A DNA stretch of 21,747 nucleotides from an uncultured Anaerolineaceae bacterium (GTDB taxonomy: Bacteria; Chloroflexota; Anaerolineae; Promineifilales; Promineifilaceae), in assembly GCA_937967805.1 (NCBI GenBank), contig CALBTC010000162.1, forward strand, positions 1 through 21,747, given 5' to 3'. Below are positions 1 to 7,162 of the stretch, in pieces. Within the stretch, counting starts at the first letter, position 1, and the number at the start of each line of letters is the position of its first letter. The notes beneath the pieces were generated by a model, which had not been told where the DNA came from, made no database searches, and saw only the letters and a program-made list of their open reading frames with translations. A program made the translations under genes and the position numbers.

Positions 1-825
1 TCCTCTATTCCCTTTATTGATTTTGGCGGCAACGGCCGTATTCTCCACTTCGCTCATCCCAATGCCTACCCACCGGCCGGGTTTCGCCAGTTTTTGCAGC
101 CGCTTACGGCAGACTACCATGTTTACGCCATTAAGCACCGGCCGCTGTGGCCCGGTTCGCGGCCGGAAGAGATGACCGGCTGGCGCATCATTGCCGATGA
201 TTTGATTCGCTTTTTTGACCAGATGGGCTGGCAGCAGGTGATTGGCGTGGGGCATTCGCTGGGGGCGGTGGCGACGTTGTATGCGGCCGTTTCCCGCCCG
301 GACCTCTTTTCGCAATTAATTTTGATTGAGCCGGTCATGCTGCCCCCGGCTATTTTGCAAAAAATCGCCGAAAATCCTGAAGCCCCGGCGTTCGGCCAAA
401 TGGTAGATGGCGCCCTCAAGCGGCGCACCCGCTGGGCCAGCCGTGAAGCAGCCTTTGAACGTTTTCGGCGCAAATCGGTTTTTCGCCGTTTTTCCGATGA
501 AGCCTTATGGGATTATGTCAATTCAGCCACGCGCAAAGCGGACAATGGGTCGGTTGAGCTGGTTTTTCCCCGTGAATGGGAAGCCCGATTTTATTCGATG
601 CCGCCATTTCACGTCTGGCAGGCAATCGAACAACTGACCCAGCCCACGCTGGCTATCCGCGCCGAACATTCGGATACGTTGTTTCCCCAGGCGTGGGAAT
701 TGTGGCAGGAGTTGCAGCCTAACGCCACTTTTGTGGAAGTGCCCGATTGTGGCCATATGTTGACTTTGGAACGGCCGTCTCACGTCGCCAAAATCATTCA
801 AAACTACCTCAACCAAACACCATGA
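1..825 (+). CDS. alpha/beta hydrolase (5' end outside window)
   Basis: The frame is open from base 1, so the true start lies outside the window; the first in-window start-like codon (TTG at 94) would cut off the first strands of the fold. Counting codons from base 1, the nucleophile elbow GHSLGA has Ser86, Asp225 (HSDTLFP) is the likely acid and His252 (DCGHM) completes the triad. A lid-like helical region lies between residues about 115 and 190. This is a soluble alpha/beta hydrolase of the MhpC/esterase-lipase type; substrate cannot be read from sequence. The TGA stop overlaps the ATG of the next gene (ATGA), so the two are probably translationally coupled. The closing motif GHMLTLERPSHVA is typical of the family. 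The family call is firm; the exact reaction is unknown. Confidence 0.9.
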   Translation, partial: SSIPFIDFGGNGRILHFAHPNAYPPAGFRQFLQPLTADYHVYAIKHRPLWPGSRPEEMTGWRIIADDLIRFFDQMGWQQVIGVGHSLGAVATLYAAVSRPDLFSQLILIEPVMLPPAILQKIAENPEAPAFGQMVDGALKRRTRWASREAAFERFRRKSVFRRFSDEALWDYVNSATRKADNGSVELVFPREWEARFYSMPPFHVWQAIEQLTQPTLAIRAEHSDTLFPQAWELWQELQPNATFVEVPDCGHMLTLERPSHVAKIIQNYLNQTP

Positions 826-1616
826 TAATACAACTTACCACCTGCCAGGCGGCCAATACCCACGCCGTCACCGAAGCCATCGCCAGTTACCTTTCCCAGC
901 AGCTTGAGTTAGAGACCCGATTTGTCATTGAACCGCCCTGGGATGAATGTTTGCAGTACGTTTTGGCCGGGAAAATTCAAATTGGCTGGATGTGCGGCTA
1001 TCCTTACGTGCAAACAGTGGCCAAACCCGAGCCGCCGGTGGAACTGCTGGCGCTGCCGGTGTTCGCCGGTGAACGGTACGATAATCGACCCGTTTATTTT
1101 TCAGATGTAGTTGTGCGGCAGGACAGTCCAATTACCAAGTTTGAAGAGTTGCGCGGAGCCACATGGGCCTACAATGAAGTTGGCTCCCAATCTGGCTACC
1201 ACATCGTACGCTACAAATTGGCACAGTTGGGGACAAATGGACACTTTTTTGATCGGATCGTGCCGTCCGGAGGGCATTTGCTTTCTTTGCGGATGGTTTT
1301 AGCACAAGAAGCTGACAGTGCAGCCCTAGACAGCACGGTGATGGATGCAGCCCTACGCGATGACCCAAACCTGGCAGACCAAATTCGCATTATTGAGGTA
1401 CTCGGTCCCAGCCCGATTCCCCCCTGGGTGATCCACAAAAGTGTGCCCGCCCCGCTGCGCCAATCGATCCGGCAGGCGCTGACGCAAATGCATTTGAATC
1501 CAGCCGGACAGGAAGTTTTAGGTGTGGGACATATGGTGCGCTTTGAAACGGCCGTAGACACCCACTACAATCCCATCCGCCAAATGCTCCAGGCCTGTCA
1601 AGGCATTCACCTTTAA
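822..1616 (+). CDS. PhnD/SsuA-like substrate-binding protein without signal peptide
   Basis: A 264-residue protein of the phosphate/phosphite/phosphonate-binding (PhnD-like, periplasmic binding protein type 2) family. The segment FEELRGATWAYNEVGSQSGY is the family's hallmark 'L-x-G-x-x-x-A ... S-x-S-G-Y' hinge and ligand loop, and the early GKIQIGWMCGYPYV strand is also typical. The ATG at 822 is chosen because it forms an ATGA overlap with the hydrolase stop; the frame stays open further upstream but only inside the hydrolase gene. It begins MIIQLTTCQAAN, with no signal peptide or lipobox, and no ABC permease or ATPase gene is next to it. It may therefore be a cytosolic binding protein or enzyme rather than a transporter component. 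Ligand unknown; the coupling to a hydrolase hints at a small organic substrate. Confidence 0.85.
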   Translation: MIIQLTTCQAANTHAVTEAIASYLSQQLELETRFVIEPPWDECLQYVLAGKIQIGWMCGYPYVQTVAKPEPPVELLALPVFAGERYDNRPVYFSDVVVRQDSPITKFEELRGATWAYNEVGSQSGYHIVRYKLAQLGTNGHFFDRIVPSGGHLLSLRMVLAQEADSAALDSTVMDAALRDDPNLADQIRIIEVLGPSPIPPWVIHKSVPAPLRQSIRQALTQMHLNPAGQEVLGVGHMVRFETAVDTHYNPIRQMLQACQGIHL

Positions 1617-1617
1617 T

Positions 1618-1706
1618 GGACGCAGAGAACAGTGAGATAAATTGAGATCAGTGAGATTCTCTGAGAAATCTCAGTGGTCTCAGTTCTCTCTGCGTGCTCT
1701 GCGTCC
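1618..1706. repeat. 89-bp imperfect inverted repeat, GGACGCAGAG ends
   Basis: The ends GGACGCAGAG (1618-1627) and CTCTGCGTCC (1697-1706) are perfect inverted repeats, and the interior is a run of GTGAGAT / ATCTCA-type blocks that also pair imperfectly. It fills the gap between two convergent genes, so a transcript from either side would fold into a long hairpin; it may serve as a bidirectional terminator, though no T tract follows. A second element with the same ends and layout lies at 14490-14579, so this is a dispersed family. Confidence 0.8.
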
Positions 1707-1708
1707 TT

Positions 1709-1930
1709 TCACTCCCGGCGCAGAAACAGCTTTTTGCAGTTGGGACAGCGCCAGGCGGCTTCTCCCTTTTCCAATGGAAAAATCGGGATAAAAAAAAGCG
1801 TGAAGTAGCGCTTGTTGCGCACCGGTTCCATGGTTACCACATCGCCGCAGTAACGGCAGGTGGTGGTATGTTTGCCGGCGCTGCTGTCTGGCATTACGCG
1901 CCTTCGGGTTCCAAAAATGATGATAGCCAT
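1709..1930 (-). CDS. small zinc-ribbon protein
   Basis: A 73-residue protein with two CxxC knuckles: Cys25/Cys28 (CRYCGD) and Cys62/Cys65 (CPNCKK), 33 residues apart, consistent with a structural zinc-ribbon. The stretch RYFTLFFIPIFPLEKGEAAWRC resembles the small zinc-ribbon family in which a hydrophobic FFIPIFP segment sits between the knuckles. The ATG at 1930 is preferred over a TTG 15 bp upstream because GGAG stands five bases before it. It lies downstream of the MFS exporter gene on the same strand, separated by 67 bp that hold a hairpin repeat. No catalytic residues are visible; the role is unknown. Confidence 0.75.
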   Translation of the reverse strand: MAIIIFGTRRRVMPDSSAGKHTTTCRYCGDVVTMEPVRNKRYFTLFFIPIFPLEKGEAAWRCPNCKKLFLRRE

Positions 1931-1945
1931 AATTGCTCCGTGCAA

Positions 1946-1979
1946 AGGTGACAGTTACTTCACAAAGTGAGTGTCACCT
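1946..1979. repeat. 34-bp REP-like hairpin
   Basis: Arms AGGTGACA (1946-1953) and TGTCACCT (1972-1979) are perfect. Inside, TTACTT and AAGTGA extend the stem, leaving a short CACA loop, so nearly the whole element is double-stranded when folded. It lies between the MFS stop and the zinc-ribbon start on the minus strand. It could attenuate read-through, but the lack of a T tract and the compact palindromic form fit a dispersed REP-type repeat better. Confidence 0.7.
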
Positions 1980-1997
1980 GGGTTTGTCTGTAACATT

Positions 1998-3299
1998 TTA
2001 CGTCGCAGCCGCTTTGATCGCCTCGTCGGCCATGTCGCTGGTGTAGCGGCGCAGGCGCGGGTAGCGCCAGGCGATGAGCGCCGTGAGCAGCACGGTGGCC
2101 AGCCCGCCGGTGACAATGGCAAACGGCGCGCCAAATACCGAGGCCACCAACCCCGCCTCCAGCTCGCCCAGCTGCGGACCGCCCATGAAAAAGACCATGT
2201 TGACGCTGGTCATACGGCCGCGTAAATGGTCCGGCGTCAGCAATTGGCGCAAGGTGCCGCGAATAACCGTTGAGACCGTGTCTCCAGCGCCGGTCAGGCC
2301 AAACAAGACGTACGAGAGAGCAAAGTTGGTGGAAAGGCCAAACAGCGCCGTCGCTACGCCATACACGCCCACGCTCACCAGCAGCACCACCCCTTGCCGG
2401 CGAATGTCGCGCCGCAGGGCCACAATCGCCCCGGCAATAAGCGCGCCGACCGGCTGGGCGGTGGCCAAAAAGCCGTACCCTTCCACGCCCAGCTTCAACA
2501 CGTCGGTGGCCACGATTGGCAGCATGGTGCGTGCCGAGGCGAAGAAGGTGGCGAAAAAGTCCAGCAGCATTGTGCTGCGAATGAGCCGCGTTTTGAGCGT
2601 GAAGCGAACGCCCTCCACTAATGCCGCCCAGCCCAGACCTTGACTTACGGAAACTGCCGCCTGTCCCCGATACTCCATCAGCAGCAGCGACACAATCACT
2701 GCCCCAAACGAGAGCGCATCGATGGCGTACACCACTCCCACATCAAACTGCCCCACCAGCAGGCCCGCCACGCCAGGGCCAACGATGGTGGCAATTTGCC
2801 ACAGCACGGTGTTGAGCGTCACGGCGTTGGCCAGATGTTCCCGCGGCACCAGATTGGGCACAATCGACTGCCTGGCCGGTTCGTCGAAAGCAGAAGCCGC
2901 GGCCAGGGCGGCGCTGAGCAGGTAAATGATGGGCACGGTGATGCGGTCGGTGAAGGTGAGAATGGCTAACGTGACCGAGAAAATGGCAGCGGCCGTTTGC
3001 ACCCAAATCAGCAGCGTGCGCCGGTCCCGCGAATCGGCCAACATGCCGCCCAGCAGAGCAAAAATGATGATGGGAATGACCCGCGCCAGCCCCAGCGAGC
3101 CCAGGCCGATGGCGCTGGCGTTAAGCTCCAGCGGTCGGCCGAAAAATTCCACAGCAACCGTTTGCCCGCGCAGCAGTTCAAACACGTGCCAGCTAATGGC
3201 AATCTGCTGCATCTGCGAGCCCATCGTTGAAAGCAAACGACCAGACCACAGTAGACGAAAATCACGATGTTGCAGCGCCACCAGGCGAGGTTGTTTCAT
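1998..3299 (-). CDS. MFS exporter, EntS/MFS_3-like
   Basis: A 433-residue integral membrane protein with about 12 hydrophobic segments, the usual size for a major facilitator. The N-terminal pattern RDFRLLWSGRLLSTMGSQM, the motif-A-like loop GGMLADSRDRRTL (residues 84-96) and the central block AFDEPARQSIVPNLVPREHLANA are characteristic of the MFS_3 group that includes the enterobactin exporter EntS. It probably exports a small molecule by proton antiport; the substrate is unknown. The start is the ATG at 3299, with a weak GGGA upstream. The gene follows the diterpene cyclase gene on the same strand, but an intrinsic terminator lies between them, so co-transcription is doubtful. A role in exporting a terpenoid would be speculation. 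Confidence 0.92.
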   Translation of the reverse strand: MKQPRLVALQHRDFRLLWSGRLLSTMGSQMQQIAISWHVFELLRGQTVAVEFFGRPLELNASAIGLGSLGLARVIPIIIFALLGGMLADSRDRRTLLIWVQTAAAIFSVTLAILTFTDRITVPIIYLLSAALAAASAFDEPARQSIVPNLVPREHLANAVTLNTVLWQIATIVGPGVAGLLVGQFDVGVVYAIDALSFGAVIVSLLLMEYRGQAAVSVSQGLGWAALVEGVRFTLKTRLIRSTMLLDFFATFFASARTMLPIVATDVLKLGVEGYGFLATAQPVGALIAGAIVALRRDIRRQGVVLLVSVGVYGVATALFGLSTNFALSYVLFGLTGAGDTVSTVIRGTLRQLLTPDHLRGRMTSVNMVFFMGGPQLGELEAGLVASVFGAPFAIVTGGLATVLLTALIAWRYPRLRRYTSDMADEAIKAAAT

Positions 3300-3308
3300 G
3301 CCAAATTC

Positions 3309-3344
3309 CCAAAAAATAAGACCTCTATCTGGCCGACAGAGGTC
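3309..3344 (-). terminator. Rho-independent terminator after the cyclase gene
   Basis: Read on the minus strand, GACCTCT (3344-3338) pairs perfectly with AGAGGTC (3326-3320), with an inner GTCGGCCAGAT loop region, and is followed at once by TTATTTTTT. It is placed 70 bp after the cyclase stop and just before the MFS start. Confidence 0.75.
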
Positions 3345-3416
3345 AAAGATTGGGTTGATGGTATCTCAGCTGGTGGGAATCGCCAATAGGATTAACGGTT
3401 ATTTTTTGCCAGTGGA

Positions 3417-4979
3417 TCAATCAATGGAGACGAGCATGGCGCTTAGCTCAAACATCTTTTCGATGCGGGGCGGCGCGTACAGCTCTTTTTCAATCCAGAG
3501 CGAGGTGCGGTCCAGCGTGGGCTGGTCGATCCAGCTTTGCAGGAATGCCTGGCCTCGCTTAAAGGCGTGACGGCCAGATTCGGTCAGCAGTTGCTCTTTA
3601 TGCAGCGTGTAAAGCGTCAGCAAGCCAAACGCCGTTTCCGACGGTGTGGCTTCTGGGGTCACGCCCCAGCCGCCATTACTGTGCTGGCTTTGAATGAGAT
3701 CGTCCTGGGCTTGCATGACGGCCGTATACCCCAAAGGTTCTGCCGCCAGTGCCAGGACCACATGCAGCGTGTTGTACAGCCAGGAGATGTGCCATTTGTC
3801 GTCGTGCCAACGGCCGTTTTCTCCCTGCATGTCCAACAAATATTGCACGGCCTTTTCGTCCTGCAGGCCAAACAGCCGCAGGGCATGAACGGCCCGCGCC
3901 GTCAACGAGATAGAAAGCTGAATTTCCCCGGCAAACGCATAATAGACGCCATCTCCCCGAAAACGGTTTAAGATAGCGGGATCAACGACGTACCCGGTTG
4001 TATGCAGAATGGCCAGGGCTGCGGCCGTATCATCGCCATCCTGGTAAAAATGTTTGCTCAAGCCAATGCCCTGGTTAGTCAGGGCAAAGCCCAGCATATC
4101 CAGCTGCGGTTGTAGGGCTGCTTGCAGTGCTTCCTCATCGAGCAAGTCTGCCACCAGCAAAGGATAAAGGCTAAAGGCCAGTTCAAAACGGTCCATGGGC
4201 CAGATGCCGGGCACAACGCCGGGAATGTTAAATCCGGTAACGCCGGCAGCCCGACTGAGATACATTTCCGCCTGCCGTCGCAGCGGTTCGGTGTTTTGGT
4301 CTTTTGGTAGGCGCGACAGCCAGACGGCCGTTGCTGCCGGACTATGGCCAATGCTGCCGGCACCATCTAAATAAGCCGGCACTGGCTCGCAGCCCCACGC
4401 CTCCCAGGAGTGCATCGGCGGCGACCCGGCCCCCGGCTTTATGTGGGCAATGTATTCCAGCTTTTTGCGCCCCTGGCTGAGCAGCGCTGTGTTGCCCTGC
4501 CGCGAGATGGGTAAATTGAGTCGGGCAGCTTCATCTACGAGATAAGGATAAATAAGTTCTGCGCCCACGGGCAGGCTGTCTGGCACGGTGTGCGCCCACA
4601 GTTCTCGCTGTACGTGAAGATGGTCCAGCCCAGCCTCAATATTTTCGGTGGCGTCGATGATGTCGGCATATTGGTGCAGCGCCAGCACGGCGGCAATGGT
4701 GGATATGCGGCGGTATAAAGGTGCGGCCGGACTGCCCCATCCGCCGTCAGCTTGCTGCTGCCGTTTGAGCCATTCCAGACCGGGCGTGACGCCGCCAGAG
4801 GGCGGATAGGCGCGCAGTACCTGAGCGGTATCATAGACAGACGCGCTAATGCGTCCGCCTCCTTTCCCTATCTGGGGGAGCAGCCCCTGTAAACGCGCCA
4901 GGGCGGGCGTTTCAGTGGTAAAAGGAATGAGGGTTGATGGACCATACGGCCGTTTTTCCCTATCGGGTTGTGTCTGCAT
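3417..4979 (-). CDS. class II diterpene cyclase (copalyl-diphosphate-synthase-like)
   Basis: A 520-residue alpha-barrel protein of the terpene cyclase/squalene-oxidase repeat superfamily. Residues 314-317 are DGDD followed by TAAA, matching the class II acid motif DxDDTA that protonates the terminal double bond of geranylgeranyl diphosphate. Residues 45-52 (SASVYDTA) match the SxYDTA motif of copalyl diphosphate synthases, and DKWHIS (about 394-399) matches the conserved KWxxS region. QW-type repeats appear at QADGGWG (76-82) and NGGWG (435-439). No class I DDxxD motif was found, so the product should be a cyclised diphosphate needing a partner enzyme. Length is close to bacterial enzymes such as tuberculosinyl/halimadienyl diphosphate synthase. 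The ATG at 4979 has GGAGG seven bases upstream; a TTG at 4997 lies upstream of that ribosome-binding site and is less likely. No prenyltransferase or class I synthase gene is nearby. Confidence 0.87.
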   Translation of the reverse strand: MQTQPDREKRPYGPSTLIPFTTETPALARLQGLLPQIGKGGGRISASVYDTAQVLRAYPPSGGVTPGLEWLKRQQQADGGWGSPAAPLYRRISTIAAVLALHQYADIIDATENIEAGLDHLHVQRELWAHTVPDSLPVGAELIYPYLVDEAARLNLPISRQGNTALLSQGRKKLEYIAHIKPGAGSPPMHSWEAWGCEPVPAYLDGAGSIGHSPAATAVWLSRLPKDQNTEPLRRQAEMYLSRAAGVTGFNIPGVVPGIWPMDRFELAFSLYPLLVADLLDEEALQAALQPQLDMLGFALTNQGIGLSKHFYQDGDDTAAALAILHTTGYVVDPAILNRFRGDGVYYAFAGEIQLSISLTARAVHALRLFGLQDEKAVQYLLDMQGENGRWHDDKWHISWLYNTLHVVLALAAEPLGYTAVMQAQDDLIQSQHSNGGWGVTPEATPSETAFGLLTLYTLHKEQLLTESGRHAFKRGQAFLQSWIDQPTLDRTSLWIEKELYAPPRIEKMFELSAMLVSID

Positions 4980-5379
4980 AAGACATCCTCCAAACAAAAG
5001 TTAACTACATGGGCACGATGTTTAGATGATGACAATACGGTAGAAATTCTGCGACCACGTTGCGGCCGTGTAAAAATGTAGCTGCTCAGGGTTAGTTGCA
5101 AGGATGAGGAGATTGAAATGTGGCGGCTCCAAAAAGGCTCCCACATCAGGCTCCAGTCTGCTAGTTGGATGGATAATAACAAATGATTCTCTAGAGGTAA
5201 AACGACGATAGTACTAAAAATGAATGATTTTTGTCCTGTTTGTTTACCCAAAAGGATTTGCGTGCCTTGGTGTTGACGCTAAATTGGCATGTTGCGTGCG
5301 CACAATTGTTCTAATGTTGCTATAATGGGCGCATTTGTGCATGAATTTGCCCCTGGCAAGCATACCAAAAGAGGTTGCC
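4980..5379. other. divergent intergenic region, no intact gene
   Basis: About 400 bp between the cyclase gene (minus) and the first ABC exporter gene (plus). It holds the cyclase ribosome-binding site (GGAGG near 4988-4992), an extended -10 box for the exporter at 5318-5326 and the exporter ribosome-binding site (AAAAGAGG, 5367-5374). On the minus strand a 62-codon frame without a start codon (about 5220 to 5022) reads like ordinary protein, for example PPHFNLLILATNPEQLHFYT, and may be a worn-down gene end. I could not identify it. Confidence 0.5.
5318..5326 (+). promoter_or_regulatory. extended -10 promoter of the ABC exporter pair
   Basis: TGCTATAAT is a perfect extended -10 (TGnTATAAT). 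No good -35 stands at the right distance, as is usual for extended -10 promoters. Transcription would start near 5333, giving a leader of roughly 47 bases before the TTG start at 5380. Confidence 0.6.
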
Positions 5380-7134
5380 TTGAGTAAAAAAGAGTTTCGT
5401 GTTGAAAATGAGTACGACTACAATCGAAGCGGACCGGTTCGCTGGATTGTGTCGCACGTCCTGCGCTATCCCTGGCTGCCGCTGCTGGTTGTGGCTGCGG
5501 CTGTTGTCAATAATCTGGCAGCCAGTTACGTTCAGGTTTTTATCGGCCGTTCTTTTGACCTGATTAATATGCCTAATTGGGAAACGGCCGCACTCGCCGC
5601 TTTGTCATTGGCCGTTTTTGGTACGGTGGCGGCGCAGAGTGGTCTGGGCATCATGCGCAATTACGCCAATGAATTTATTGCCCAGCTTATTGAACGCAAT
5701 ACCCGCGATGAACTGTACGTAAGCCTGTTGGGCAAAAGCCAAACGTTCCACGGGCGGCAGCGCATCGGCGACATCATGGCGCGGGCCACTAATGATGTAC
5801 GGGCGCTAAACATTATGTTTAGTCCAGGCATCATGCTGCTGGTGGATGGCTTCATGGGGATTGTGGCCCCCATTGCCCTCATGGCCACGCTGCGGCTTGA
5901 GCTGTTGCTGGTGCCTGCTATCTTCTTAGTGCTGTTTACGATTACGGTGTGGGATTATGCCCGGCAGCTTAATCCTGTCAGCCTGTCCATGCGTGAGCAG
6001 TTCGGTAAGATGAATGCCGGATTGGCCGAGTCCATAGGCGGTATTGAAGTTGTCAAGGGAAACGCGCAGGAGCGGCAGGAGATTCAAAATTTTGTCACCA
6101 ACGCCGGTCGTTATCGCGATTATTTTGTGCAGCAGGGGGTTATTCAGGCCCGCTATTTGCCGCTGCTGGTGTATAGCGTTTGCCTGGGCGGTGGCTTTTT
6201 CCACGCAATGTGGCTGTGGCGAGCCGGGACGCTCACGTTGGGAGAAGTGGTGACGTTCATGGGGCTGTTTGGTATTTTGCGTTTTCCCACCTTCATCTCT
6301 ATTTTCTCATTTAACCTGGTGCAGTTGGGGGTGGCCAGCGCCCGCCGTATTTTGGAACTGATCAATGATGAGACCGATCTAGATGAAAATGAGGCAGGGT
6401 ATCAGGCAACCATTCAAGGGCGCGTCCAGTTTGAAGATGTCCGATTTGGCTACAATGGGGAGCCGGTTCTAGACAGTATAAGCTTTGCGGTGGAGCCGGG
6501 GCAGACGGTGGCGATTGTGGGGCAAACCGGTTCAGGCAAAACGACATTGACGCGTTTGATTAACCGAATTTTTGATGCGGGGCACGGCCGTATCCTCATC
6601 GACGGCCGTGACGTGCGTGAATGGAGCCTGGAATCGCTGCGTTCGCAAATTTCCACCATCGAGCAAGACGTCTTTCTTTTTTCGCGCACGCTGGCCGAAA
6701 ACATTGCCTTTGGCGTGCCGGAAGCTACCCAAACCGATATTGAGCAGGCGGCCAAAGAGGCCCAGGCCCACGACTTTATCTTGAGCTTCAACGAAGGGTA
6801 TGACACCGAAGTGGGCGAACGGGGCGTGACGCTGTCTGGCGGGCAGCGCCAGCGCATTGCCATTGCCCGCGCCTTCCTCACCAATCCGCGCATCCTCATT
6901 TTGGATGACAGTACCAGCGCCATCGACAGCGCCACGGAAGACCAGATTCAGCAGGCGATGCGCCGCATCAGCCGCCAGCGCACCACGTTCCTCATCACCC
7001 ATCGCCTGTCGCAAATCCGCTGGGCTGACCAGATTTTGGTGTTGAGCAACGGCCGTCTCACAGACCAGGGCACCCACGAAGAACTGCTGGCCCGCAGCCC
7101 GGCCTACCAGCGCATCTTCGCCCGCTATGATTGA
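5380..7134 (+). CDS. ABC exporter half-transporter with degenerate catalytic site (subunit 1)
   Basis: A 584-residue ABCB/MsbA-type protein: N-terminal six-helix membrane domain (about 20-320) and a C-terminal nucleotide-binding domain. Walker A is GQTGSGKT (381-388), signature LSGGQ (485-489), Walker B LILD and H-loop His541. The position after Walker B that is normally the catalytic Glu is Asp510 (LILDDSTSAID). This is the hallmark of the degenerate subunit in heterodimeric exporters such as TM287/288 and BmrCD. The TTG at 5380 is chosen because AAAAGAGG stands five bases upstream; in-frame TTG 5335 and ATG 5341 have no Shine-Dalgarno and sit at the predicted transcription start. The partner gene follows 28 bp downstream. 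Likely a multidrug or lipid exporter; substrate unknown. Confidence 0.93.
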   Translation: MSKKEFRVENEYDYNRSGPVRWIVSHVLRYPWLPLLVVAAAVVNNLAASYVQVFIGRSFDLINMPNWETAALAALSLAVFGTVAAQSGLGIMRNYANEFIAQLIERNTRDELYVSLLGKSQTFHGRQRIGDIMARATNDVRALNIMFSPGIMLLVDGFMGIVAPIALMATLRLELLLVPAIFLVLFTITVWDYARQLNPVSLSMREQFGKMNAGLAESIGGIEVVKGNAQERQEIQNFVTNAGRYRDYFVQQGVIQARYLPLLVYSVCLGGGFFHAMWLWRAGTLTLGEVVTFMGLFGILRFPTFISIFSFNLVQLGVASARRILELINDETDLDENEAGYQATIQGRVQFEDVRFGYNGEPVLDSISFAVEPGQTVAIVGQTGSGKTTLTRLINRIFDAGHGRILIDGRDVREWSLESLRSQISTIEQDVFLFSRTLAENIAFGVPEATQTDIEQAAKEAQAHDFILSFNEGYDTEVGERGVTLSGGQRQRIAIARAFLTNPRILILDDSTSAIDSATEDQIQQAMRRISRQRTTFLITHRLSQIRWADQILVLSNGRLTDQGTHEELLARSPAYQRIFARYD

Positions 7135-7162
7135 TTAGCCACAGAGGGCACAGAGGTTTGTT

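Noticed and set aside
2074..2643. Plus-strand 189-codon ORF opposite the MFS gene
   Set aside because: Its translation is rich in Ser, Pro, Thr and Arg with no domain pattern, and it lies wholly antisense to a well-supported transporter gene.
5022..5220. Minus-strand 62-codon frame upstream of the cyclase that reads like protein
   Set aside because: It has no start codon, is bounded by stops and matches no family I recognise; it may be a gene remnant but chance cannot be excluded.
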